Assembly: GCA_006515795.1 (NCBI GenBank)
Contig: VFMC01000014.1
Coordinates: 1 to 35,171 of the forward strand
Length of the DNA stretch: 35,171 bases
Direction: 5' to 3'
DNA from: Acidimicrobiaceae bacterium
Lineage (GTDB): Bacteria > Actinomycetota > Acidimicrobiia > Acidimicrobiales > Ilumatobacteraceae
Shown here: piece after piece, positions 7,625-14,798 of the stretch
How positions within the stretch are numbered: the first letter of the stretch is position 1
Layout of the letters: every line of letters starts with the position of its first letter
Made by a program: the position numbers and the translations under genes
The notes under the pieces: generated by a model
Database searches by the model: none
Told to the model about the DNA's origin: nothing
The model's input: only the letters and a program-made list of their open reading frames with translations

Positions 7625-7701
7625 CCGCGCCTTTTCCGGCCCGAAAACGATGTCTGCCCCCAGTGGCAGTGGGCGGTGGCTTGACCGACAAGTTGCCGAA
7701 A

Positions 7702-8910
7702 CTATTCGATACGCAGGCCGGATATCGCCCGGGCGATCACCAGCTGCTGGATCTCACTCGTGCCTTCGAAGATCGTGTGGATCTTGGCATCGCGGTGCCA
7801 GCGCTCCACTGGGTACTCACGGGTGTAGCCGTAGCCGCCGAGGATCTGCATCGCCTCCTCGGTGACCCACACGGCAACTTCGCTGGCCTTGTACTTGCTC
7901 ATCGAGCCCTCGCCGCTGGTGAAGCCACCGTTGCGGGCCAGCCACGCGGCTCGCCAGATGAGCAGGCGACTGGCGTCGATCTCGACGGCCATGTTGGCGA
8001 GCTTGAAGGCAATCGCCTGGTTCATGATGATCGGGCGGCCGAACGCGTGACGCTCCTTCGCGTACTCCAGCGCGTACTCGTAGGCGGCTCGGGCGATGCC
8101 GAGCGCCTGGGCACCGACGGAGGGACGGGTGGCCTCGAACGTCGCCATCGCCGGCTGCTTCTCGCCACTGTGGCCGCGCTCACGAGCTCGGGCGAGCTTG
8201 GCGTCGAGCTTCTCCTTGCCGCCGAGCAGGCAGCTGGCGGGCACGCGCACGTCGTCGAGCACGACCTCGGCGGTGTGCGAGGCCCGGATGCCGTGCTTCA
8301 GGTACTTCTGGCCTTGGCTGAGGCCCTTCGTGCCCGGCGGAACGACGAAGCTCGCCTGACCACGCCCCTTCAGCTCCGGATCGACGGCGGCCACCACCAC
8401 GTGCACATCGGCGATGCCACCGTTGGTGATCCACGCCTTGGTGCCGTTGATGACCCACTCGTCGTTGGCCTCGTCGTACACGGCACGGGTGCGCAACGAC
8501 GAGACGTCACTGCCGGCATCGGGCTCGCTCACGCAGAACGCACCGAGTTGCACCTTGTCGGCGTCGCCGTAGCACTGTGGCACCCATTCCATGACCTGCT
8601 CGGGCGTGCCGTTGCCATTGATCCCGGCGGCGGCGAGAGCCGAACCCATGATGGCCATGCCGATGCCTGCATCACCCCAGAACAGCTCCTCGATCGCTAC
8701 GGGGAGCGTGAGCCCGGACGGGTCGGCGAAGGTGTTCATCAGGAACTCCCAGCCGTACAGGCCGATCTTGGCGGCCTCTTGAACAACGGGATACGGGAAC
8801 TCCTCGCGTTCGTCCCATTCGTGGGCCGCGGGGCGGATGACCTTGTCGGCGAAATCGTGGACCCACTTCTGGATCTGGATCTGGTCTTCGTTGAGCGAGA
8901 AATCTGCCAT
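7702..8910 (-). CDS. Acyl-CoA dehydrogenase family protein
   Basis: This 402-residue protein has full-length acyl-CoA dehydrogenase architecture: an N-terminal helical domain (EDQIQIQKWVHDFADKVIRP), the FAD-binding middle beta domain (CVSEPDAGSDVSSL, WVINGTKAWITNGG), and the C-terminal helical domain with RHAFGRPI and QILGGYGYTREYPVER. The catalytic base is expected at Glu382 in IFEGTSEIQ. The enzyme should oxidise an acyl-CoA at the alpha-beta bond and pass electrons to ETF. Chain length cannot be read from the sequence. It stands alone on the minus strand. TAACTT lies 6 nt before the ATG, consistent with leaderless transcription, and the palindrome at 8919-8934 covers that box, suggesting repression by a TetR-type regulator not encoded in the window. 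No lesion is seen. Confidence 0.93.
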   Translation of the reverse strand: MADFSLNEDQIQIQKWVHDFADKVIRPAAHEWDEREEFPYPVVQEAAKIGLYGWEFLMNTFADPSGLTLPVAIEELFWGDAGIGMAIMGSALAAAGINGNGTPEQVMEWVPQCYGDADKVQLGAFCVSEPDAGSDVSSLRTRAVYDEANDEWVINGTKAWITNGGIADVHVVVAAVDPELKGRGQASFVVPPGTKGLSQGQKYLKHGIRASHTAEVVLDDVRVPASCLLGGKEKLDAKLARARERGHSGEKQPAMATFEATRPSVGAQALGIARAAYEYALEYAKERHAFGRPIIMNQAIAFKLANMAVEIDASRLLIWRAAWLARNGGFTSGEGSMSKYKASEVAVWVTEEAMQILGGYGYTREYPVERWHRDAKIHTIFEGTSEIQQLVIARAISGLRIE

Positions 8911-8918
8911 GGCTGTAA

Positions 8919-8934
8919 GTTACCCCCCGGTAAC
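8919..8934. promoter_or_regulatory. Palindromic operator GTTACC-N4-GGTAAC in the acyl-CoA dehydrogenase promoter
   Basis: GTTACC (8919-8924) and GGTAAC (8929-8934) are a perfect 6-bp inverted repeat with spacer CCCC. On the minus strand it overlaps the proposed -10 box TAACTT (8917-8922) of the downstream gene. Short palindromes of this shape are typical TetR-family operators controlling acyl-CoA metabolism in actinobacteria. The regulator is not known. Confidence 0.55.
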
Positions 8935-9026
8935 AAGTTCGGACAACCTCAAATGGTCCCGACGGGTAGCCGGATGTCACGTAGGACCGGATCGAGCGCG
9001 GTGGCCGGGTCGTGCCAAAGTGGGCG

Positions 9027-11153
9027 ATGGAGAGAATCGCATCGATCGCCGTCGCCGCCGCGCTCGTGCTCGCTGCCTGCAGCGGGGATGACAGCACGAA
9101 CACCGCTCCGGACCCAACGGTCGCGCCCACGCACGTCGCCGTCGCCACAACTGCGGGCGCCGCCACGGACACAACCGATGCCACGTCGCCGCCCAGCGTC
9201 GCCGAGCCCCCGGCGGCCACCGATGCCGATGCCGGCACGCTCGCCGACCTGACCGCCGCGCTCGACGGCGCGGCCGAAGGATGCGACCCGCTCGACACAC
9301 GCCAATGCCTGCTGCCATTCCCGTCGAACGCGATGCGCGCCGACGGCCGCGTGTCGTTCCCGGCCGACGGCATGCCCGTGAACTCGAGCGGTGTGAGCAT
9401 CGACCCGACGGAGTGGAACCGCAACGACGGGTTCAGCCCGAACACCCCGATCCTCACCTACGTCGCCGGCCTCGACCCCGAGGCATCCGGGCTCCCGACG
9501 TGGACCGACCTCGAAGGATCCCTCGCCGAGGATTCACCGGTCGTGCTGGTGAACACCGCCACCGGCGAGCGGGTGCCGCTGTGGGCCGAGCTCGATGCCA
9601 AGGCCGCCGATGCCGCCGACCGACTCCTCGAGATCCATCCCGCCGTCGCGCTCGACGAGGGCGCCACCTACGCCGTCGGGCTGCGCGGCCTCGTGGACGG
9701 CGACGGTGGAGCGATCGACCCCTCGACCGCGTTCCGCGTGTACCGCGACAACCTGCGCACCGAGCTGACCACGATCGAAGACCGGCGACCGGCAATGGAG
9801 ATCACCTTCGCATCACTTGCCGGCGCCGGGCTAGCTCGAACAGAGCTCCAGCTCGCTTGGGACTTCACGGTGGCCAGCACCGAAAACATCGCCGGTCGCT
9901 TGCTGCACATCCGCGACGATGCCCTCGCCGCGCTCGGCGACGCGGCACCCGCCTTCACGATCACGTCGGCCCTGCCCGGCGACGACGGCAGCGGGATCGC
10001 CATCCAGGTCACCGGGACCTTCACCGTGCCCAACTACCTCACCGCCGACGGCGCGCCCGGCAACCGGTTCTTCTACGGCGACAACGTCGAACCGACGGCC
10101 GACGCGATGCCGATGCAGAACGGCGCGCTCGAGGCACCGTTCACCTGCAACATCAGCGACGCCACCGCCGAGGGCAGCGAACCGGCCCACCTCGTGCAGT
10201 ACGGGCACGGCCTGCTCGGCGAGGACACCGAGGTGAGCGCAGGAAACGTCCGCGACTTCGCCAACGAGCACAACGTCGTGTTGTGCGCGACGAAGTGGGC
10301 CGGGATGAGCGACGTCGACATCGGCAACGCGGCCGCCACCCTTGCCGAGTTCTCCAACTTCCCGACGATGGCCGACCGCATGCAACAGGGTGTGCTCAAC
10401 CAGATCTTCCTCGGTCGGGTGATGACGCACGCCGACGGGTTGGTCAGCGATCCGGCGTTCCAGCGGCCAGATGGCACGCCGCTGATCGACACTGCCCACC
10501 TCGACTTCGATGGCAACAGCCAGGGCGGGATCATGGGCCTCATGCTCACCGCCGTGTCACCCGACATCGAGCGCGCCGTGCTAGGCGTCGTCGGCATGAA
10601 CTACAGCTTGCTGCTGTCGCGATCGGTCGACTTCGAGACCTACGAATCGGTCATGGTGCCCGCCTACCCGAACGACCTCGACCGGGTGCTGATCCTCGCG
10701 CTCACGCAGATGTTGTGGGATCGCGGCGAGGGCGCCGGCTACGTGCAGCACATCACTTCCGATCCATATCCGGGCACCCCAGCGAAGGACGTTCTGCTCC
10801 ACGTCGCGTTCGGTGATTGGCAGGTGAGCGAGCTGACGGCGATGATCGCGGCACGCGAGGTGGGGGCCACCATCCACCGGCCCGTGACGGCTGCCGGACG
10901 CAGCCGCGAGGTCGAGCCCGGCTGGGGCCTGGAGACCACGACCTACCCCAGCAGTGGATCGGCACTCGTGATCTGGGATTCCGGTAGCGATCCGATCCCG
11001 TTGGCCAACGTGCCACCGAGCACAAGTCGCGATCCGCACTCCGATCCACGCAGTGATGCCGACGTTCGGGCCCAGAAGGCGGCGTTCCTGTTCGACGACA
11101 CGTTGGTCGACGTGTGCAGCGGCAAGCCGTGCACCGCCGACGTCAGGGCGTGA
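9027..11153 (+). CDS. Secreted lipoprotein with alpha/beta-hydrolase (lipase-like) domain
   Basis: The protein has 708 residues. A lipoprotein signal peptide ends in LVLAAC with the lipidated cysteine at residue 18, followed by a Thr/Ala/Pro-rich tether of about 60 residues. The N-terminal third (CLLPFPSNAMRADGRVSFPA, NRNDGFSPNTPILTY, LEIHPAVALDEGATYAVGLR) is a beta-rich domain. The hydrolase part has HGLLG (about residue 393, possible oxyanion region) and DGNSQGGIMG with the likely nucleophile Ser498 in a G-x-S-x-G elbow. FGDWQVS and the DPHSDPR segment near the end may supply the Asp and His, which is a guess. ATG 9027 is preferred over GTG 9012 because it starts the signal peptide directly. 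Its 3' end overlaps the convergent acyltransferase gene by 11 nt. It is probably an extracytoplasmic esterase of unknown substrate. Confidence 0.75.
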   Translation: MERIASIAVAAALVLAACSGDDSTNTAPDPTVAPTHVAVATTAGAATDTTDATSPPSVAEPPAATDADAGTLADLTAALDGAAEGCDPLDTRQCLLPFPSNAMRADGRVSFPADGMPVNSSGVSIDPTEWNRNDGFSPNTPILTYVAGLDPEASGLPTWTDLEGSLAEDSPVVLVNTATGERVPLWAELDAKAADAADRLLEIHPAVALDEGATYAVGLRGLVDGDGGAIDPSTAFRVYRDNLRTELTTIEDRRPAMEITFASLAGAGLARTELQLAWDFTVASTENIAGRLLHIRDDALAALGDAAPAFTITSALPGDDGSGIAIQVTGTFTVPNYLTADGAPGNRFFYGDNVEPTADAMPMQNGALEAPFTCNISDATAEGSEPAHLVQYGHGLLGEDTEVSAGNVRDFANEHNVVLCATKWAGMSDVDIGNAAATLAEFSNFPTMADRMQQGVLNQIFLGRVMTHADGLVSDPAFQRPDGTPLIDTAHLDFDGNSQGGIMGLMLTAVSPDIERAVLGVVGMNYSLLLSRSVDFETYESVMVPAYPNDLDRVLILALTQMLWDRGEGAGYVQHITSDPYPGTPAKDVLLHVAFGDWQVSELTAMIAAREVGATIHRPVTAAGRSREVEPGWGLETTTYPSSGSALVIWDSGSDPIPLANVPPSTSRDPHSDPRSDADVRAQKAAFLFDDTLVDVCSGKPCTADVRA

Positions 11154-13267
11154 CGGGAATGGCGAGCAGCGGCGCGGCGATCGTCTCGTAGATCAACTTC
11201 GCACCAGGCTTGTACACGTGGACGCCGTCCCAGCGGTAGCCGAGGTCCTGGGCGATCGCGGGGTCGGCACACCACTGCGTGGGCCCGTCCACGAACGTGA
11301 CCCTGGCCGGATCGGCAGCGGCGATCTCGCGCATCAGCTCGTTGAGATGCGCCACGCGCCCGTCGTCGCCGCGCTCTGGCAACGCCGGCACGCCGGCGCC
11401 CTTCACATCCTGCGGGCGCATGCACGCCGCCTCGAGCAGCGCCACGTGCGCTCCGGTCGCGGCGACGGCTTCGATGCCGAGGCCGAGCTGCGCACGGAAA
11501 CGGGCGTCGGCCTCGGCAGACCCGAACGGCACCAGCAGACCGGCGACCTCCACGTCGAAGACGCCACCCGCCGCAATCCGCGAACGACCGTGAGAACGAG
11601 GCACGCTCGGATCGCACCGAACCGTTGTCGTACACGCTGCACCCGTCGATCGAGCCGTCGCTGATGGCGAAGGTCTGCTCGATGCCGTCGGGCAGGTTGA
11701 TCGCCAGCGAGTGCGCCTGCGAATCGCCCAGCACCACCACGCGGCGCGGCAACACCGCGGTGGTGACCACGGGGGCCACCGCGGCGGGAGCCTCGGCCAC
11801 CGCGAGCGCGTCGGCATCAACCGACACGGACTCCGCTGCAGAAGCGGGTTGTTGCGTAGCGACCACCGCGCCTGCAGCCGCGTCGATGGCAGTGCCGCCA
11901 TCAGCGGTCGCCGGCCCGGCCTGAGCTTCGCCACTCAGGTCGGGCGTGAAGGCGACGTCGGCGCCGCCGGCGGCAAGATCGAACGTGTCGGCAGAGGCGT
12001 AGAACAACGTCATCGGGAGCAGGAGCGCGACGCCTGCGACGATGGCCGCCGTCTTCACCCGCTGATGCTCGCTCGGCACCAACGACAACCTCCAGCGTTG
12101 AAAGCCACGGGTGCGAACAGGCGTCTCCACGAACCGGTACGAGCACTCCGCGACCACACCCGTAACAGCCATCGCCAACAGGAACCGGGAAACGGAGCCG
12201 GCGTACGCCTCGAGCGCCACCGAGATCGGCCAGCCCCACAGGTACAACCCGTACGACCGCTTCCCGATCGCCACCAGCGGCCCCCACGACAACAACGCCC
12301 GCACGCGTCGAGCGGCCGGATGCACCGTGACCATCACCACTGCGAGCGCCGCCAGCGAGACCATCGCGAGCTGCCACCGGTACAGCGATCGATCGGTGAG
12401 CCCGGCGTTCATGAACGACCACAGCAAGAACGCCAGCGCGACGAAGCCGACCGCATCGAGACGGTCGCCGGCCGGCGCTCGCGGCGGGCGCATCCGCCAC
12501 GGCCGATGCAGGAACGCCGCGCCGGCGCCCAGCAGCAGCCCGCTCGATCGGGTGAAGGTGGACAGGTACAACACGTTGATCCGCTCGCCGGTGAGCTCGG
12601 TTGAACGGGCGAACCACCAGGTGCACACGATCACCAGCGCGGCGACGCCGACGAGAAGCAGCCCCCGCACCCCGCGGCGCGCCCGCAGCGACATCACGCC
12701 GAGGAACCCGAGCGGCCAGAGCAGGTACCACTGCTCCTCCACCGCGAGGCTCCACAGGTGGCGCAGCGGTGAAAGGTTGCCGAAGTACTGCGCGCCGCCG
12801 ACGATCTGACCCCAGTTGGCGGCATAGAAGATGGCCCATGGGTAGTCGCGGCGCAGGTCTGATTGCACGCGTGCGCCACCCCACAGCGCACCCCACACAC
12901 CGACGGCGAGCAGCACCATCACCAGCGCCGGCAGCAGCCGGCGCGCCCGCCGGATCCAGAACTGGCCGAGATCGACGCGTCCCGTGCGCTCGCGTTCGTC
13001 GAGCAGCAGTGAGGTGATCAGGTATCCCGACACCACGAAGAACACCTCGACCCCGAGGAAGCCGCCATGGAAACGGGCGAACCCGGCGTGGTAGAGCAGC
13101 ACGGCGATGACCGAGACGGCGCGCACCCCGTCGAGGCCCGACTGGTAGCCCATCGCCGGAGGCTGCTGGGTCTGACGGCGAGCGGGATCCTCGAAGCCCC
13201 GCAACCGGCGGAGCGCTGCGGGTTCGGGCGAGGCGCCCCGCGCGGACGTGTCGACAGAGGTACTCAC
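11143..13267 (-). pseudogene. OafA/YrhL-like membrane acyltransferase with C-terminal SGNH domain, frame broken
   Basis: From GTG 13267 the protein has the acyltransferase-3 core: GLDGVRAVSVIAVLLYHAGF with the conserved His, FFVVSGYLITSLLL, RRARRLLPAL, LWSLAVEEQWYLLWPL, about ten membrane helices and FVETPVR. A low-complexity Ala/Val linker leads to an SGNH domain beginning VVVLGDSQAHSLAINLP. At about 11565-11570 the frame is lost. The remainder continues one frame over as VFDVEVAGLLVPFGSAEADA and ends DLGYRWDGVHVYKPGAKLI, which carries the D-x-x-H pair. Between the parts the segment that family members have after DCGGW is missing, some 20-30 codons. The family transfers acyl groups to cell-surface glycans. 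Codon use is good on both sides of the break. Confidence 0.85.
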
Positions 13268-13330
13268 GGCCGGACCATTGTCGCAGCCCGACCGCCGGAA
13301 ACCGACGATGCCGGACATGCGACACGCGGG

Positions 13331-14686
13331 TCAACGCCGGAGCTGCGTGCCATCCTTGGTGGTCTCCACAGTGAACCCCTCGGCCTGCAAGTCGGCGCGC
13401 AGCGCGTCGGCCGCAGCGAAGTCCCTGGCTGCGCGGGCAGCATCGAGAGCGGCCGCCTTGGCCAACGCCTCGGCCGGCACGTCGCCACCGGCGTTGAGCA
13501 CCAAACCGAATGCCGTGCACATCTCGCCCACCGCGGCAGCGAGCGACGCCACCGACGGATCGCCGGCATCGAGGGCCGCGTTCGCCCGGCGAACCGTGTC
13601 GAACAGCAGCGCCGTGGACGACGGCGTGTCGAGATCGTCGTCCATCTGCTCGCGGAACCTGGCGAGCACGTCGGCATCGGGGTCGACGACCGGCAGCGAC
13701 GCCGTTCGCGCGGCGAACGAATCCAGCCCGCTGAGCGCCTTCACCGCGGCGTCGATGTTGTCCTGACCCACGCTGACGGGACCGCGGTAGTGCGACTGCA
13801 ACAGCAGCATCCGATAGGCGCGCGGGTCGTAGTGCTCCATCAGGTCGAGGAGGTTGGTGACGTTGCCGAGGCTCTTCGACATCTTCTCGCCGACGGGGTC
13901 GACGACGAACCCGTTGTGCATCCAGTGGTTGGCGAACCGCTTGCCGAGCGCCACCGCTTGGGCGCGCTCGTTCTCGTGGTGCGGGAACTTCAGATCCATG
14001 CCGCCGCAGTGCAGATCGAACCCCTCACCGAGCAGATCGAGGCTCATCACGACGCATTCGCTGTGCCAGCCGGGACGGCCGTCGCCCCACGGGGACGGCC
14101 ACGCCGGCTCGCCAGGCTTGGCGAGCTTCCACAAGGCGAAGTCGGCTGGATGGCGCTTGTTGTCGGCGCCGAACACCTCACGTTCGCCGCCACCTTCGAT
14201 CATGTCGCTGAGCCGTTGGTTGGCGAGCAGGCCGTAGTCGGCAACCGTTTCGACGCTGAGGTACACGCCGTCGTCGGTGGAGTAGGCCCGGCCGATCTCG
14301 ACCAGCTGACCGATCATCGCGACCATCTCGTCGACGTACTCGGTGGCATGCGGCACGTCGGAAGGCCTGGCTACACCGAGCTTGCCCATCGCCTCGAACC
14401 ACACGGCCTCGCACTTGGTGGTGATGTCCTGCCACGGCCGGTTCTCACGGTTGGCACGGTTGATGATGCTGTCGTCGATGTCGGTGATGTTGCTGGCGAG
14501 GCGCACCTTCAAACCGCTCCATTCGAGGTAGCGGCGCAACACGTCGTACACGAGGGTGGCGCGGCCGTGACCGAGGTGAGGTGGGCCGTACACCGTCGGT
14601 CCGCACAAGTAGATGCTGACCGTGCCGGGTTCGCGCAGCTCGAGCTCGCGAACGCCCCGGGTTGCGGTGTCGTACAGGCGCATCAT
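13331..14686 (-). CDS. cysS: Cysteinyl-tRNA synthetase
   Basis: The 451-residue protein is a complete class I CysRS. Zn ligand Cys28 lies in YLCGPTVYG, the HIGH motif is HLGH at 37-40, other Zn-site residues are in GWHSECVVMSLDLLG and HCGGMDLKFPHHENE, and the KMSKS loop is in GEKMSKSLGN. The C-terminal DALR-like region ends DALRADLQAEGFTVETTKDG. It charges tRNA-Cys. GVYGP/GHGR spacing and length are those of CysS rather than the mycothiol enzyme MshC, which is shorter. ATG 14686 is chosen because TAGGCT lies 7 nt upstream, the arrangement of a leaderless gene. It is divergent from valS, with which it shares a 112-nt intergenic region. No lesion is seen. Confidence 0.95.
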   Translation of the reverse strand: MMRLYDTATRGVRELELREPGTVSIYLCGPTVYGPPHLGHGRATLVYDVLRRYLEWSGLKVRLASNITDIDDSIINRANRENRPWQDITTKCEAVWFEAMGKLGVARPSDVPHATEYVDEMVAMIGQLVEIGRAYSTDDGVYLSVETVADYGLLANQRLSDMIEGGGEREVFGADNKRHPADFALWKLAKPGEPAWPSPWGDGRPGWHSECVVMSLDLLGEGFDLHCGGMDLKFPHHENERAQAVALGKRFANHWMHNGFVVDPVGEKMSKSLGNVTNLLDLMEHYDPRAYRMLLLQSHYRGPVSVGQDNIDAAVKALSGLDSFAARTASLPVVDPDADVLARFREQMDDDLDTPSSTALLFDTVRRANAALDAGDPSVASLAAAVGEMCTAFGLVLNAGGDVPAEALAKAAALDAARAARDFAAADALRADLQAEGFTVETTKDGTQLRR

Positions 14687-14798
14687 GTCCGCAAGCCTAA
14701 AGGGCGGTCGACCCTGGGACCCGCCGAGTAACGAGCCCGACTCTGCGAGCCGAACCGGCGATGGGCCGCGAACCCGCCACCGGTAGCCTGGGCGAGCT
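14687..14798. promoter_or_regulatory. Divergent cysS/valS promoter region
   Basis: This 112-nt region holds two outward -10-like boxes: AGCCTA at 14694-14699 (TAGGCT on the minus strand, 7 nt before cysS) and TAGCCT at 14784-14789 (9 nt before valS). Neither start has a convincing Shine-Dalgarno sequence, so both messages may be leaderless. No T-box or attenuator is seen. Confidence 0.5.

Larger units (their letters stand above)
7105..7701. other. Gene-poor remnant region
   Basis: No intact gene is seen. The plus strand from about 7499 to the stop at 7682-7684 keeps a well-coded frame of some 60 codons with no start (LGDVDLFDVTDVRNRLRQAL, then EEVGPVACRMAGEPGPRLF), probably the 3' end of an unknown gene. 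A short frame from ATG 7440 (MDRRRPVPYHLPRR) ends after 21 codons. Two related hairpins lie at 7264-7298 and 7590-7624. The rest shows no coding signal I can support. Confidence 0.5.

Noticed and set aside
7256..7630. Integron attC sites or a CRISPR-like array
   Set aside because: The hairpins lack the RYYYAAC/GTTRRRY core sites, there is no integrase, and two copies 326 bp apart do not form an array.
7663..9252. Plus-strand open frame of 529 codons over the acyl-CoA dehydrogenase gene
   Set aside because: The opposite strand encodes a complete, recognisable enzyme. The plus frame is its mirror.
13331..14686. Mycothiol ligase MshC instead of CysS
   Set aside because: The length of 451 residues and the full C-terminal region fit CysS. 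MshC is shorter.
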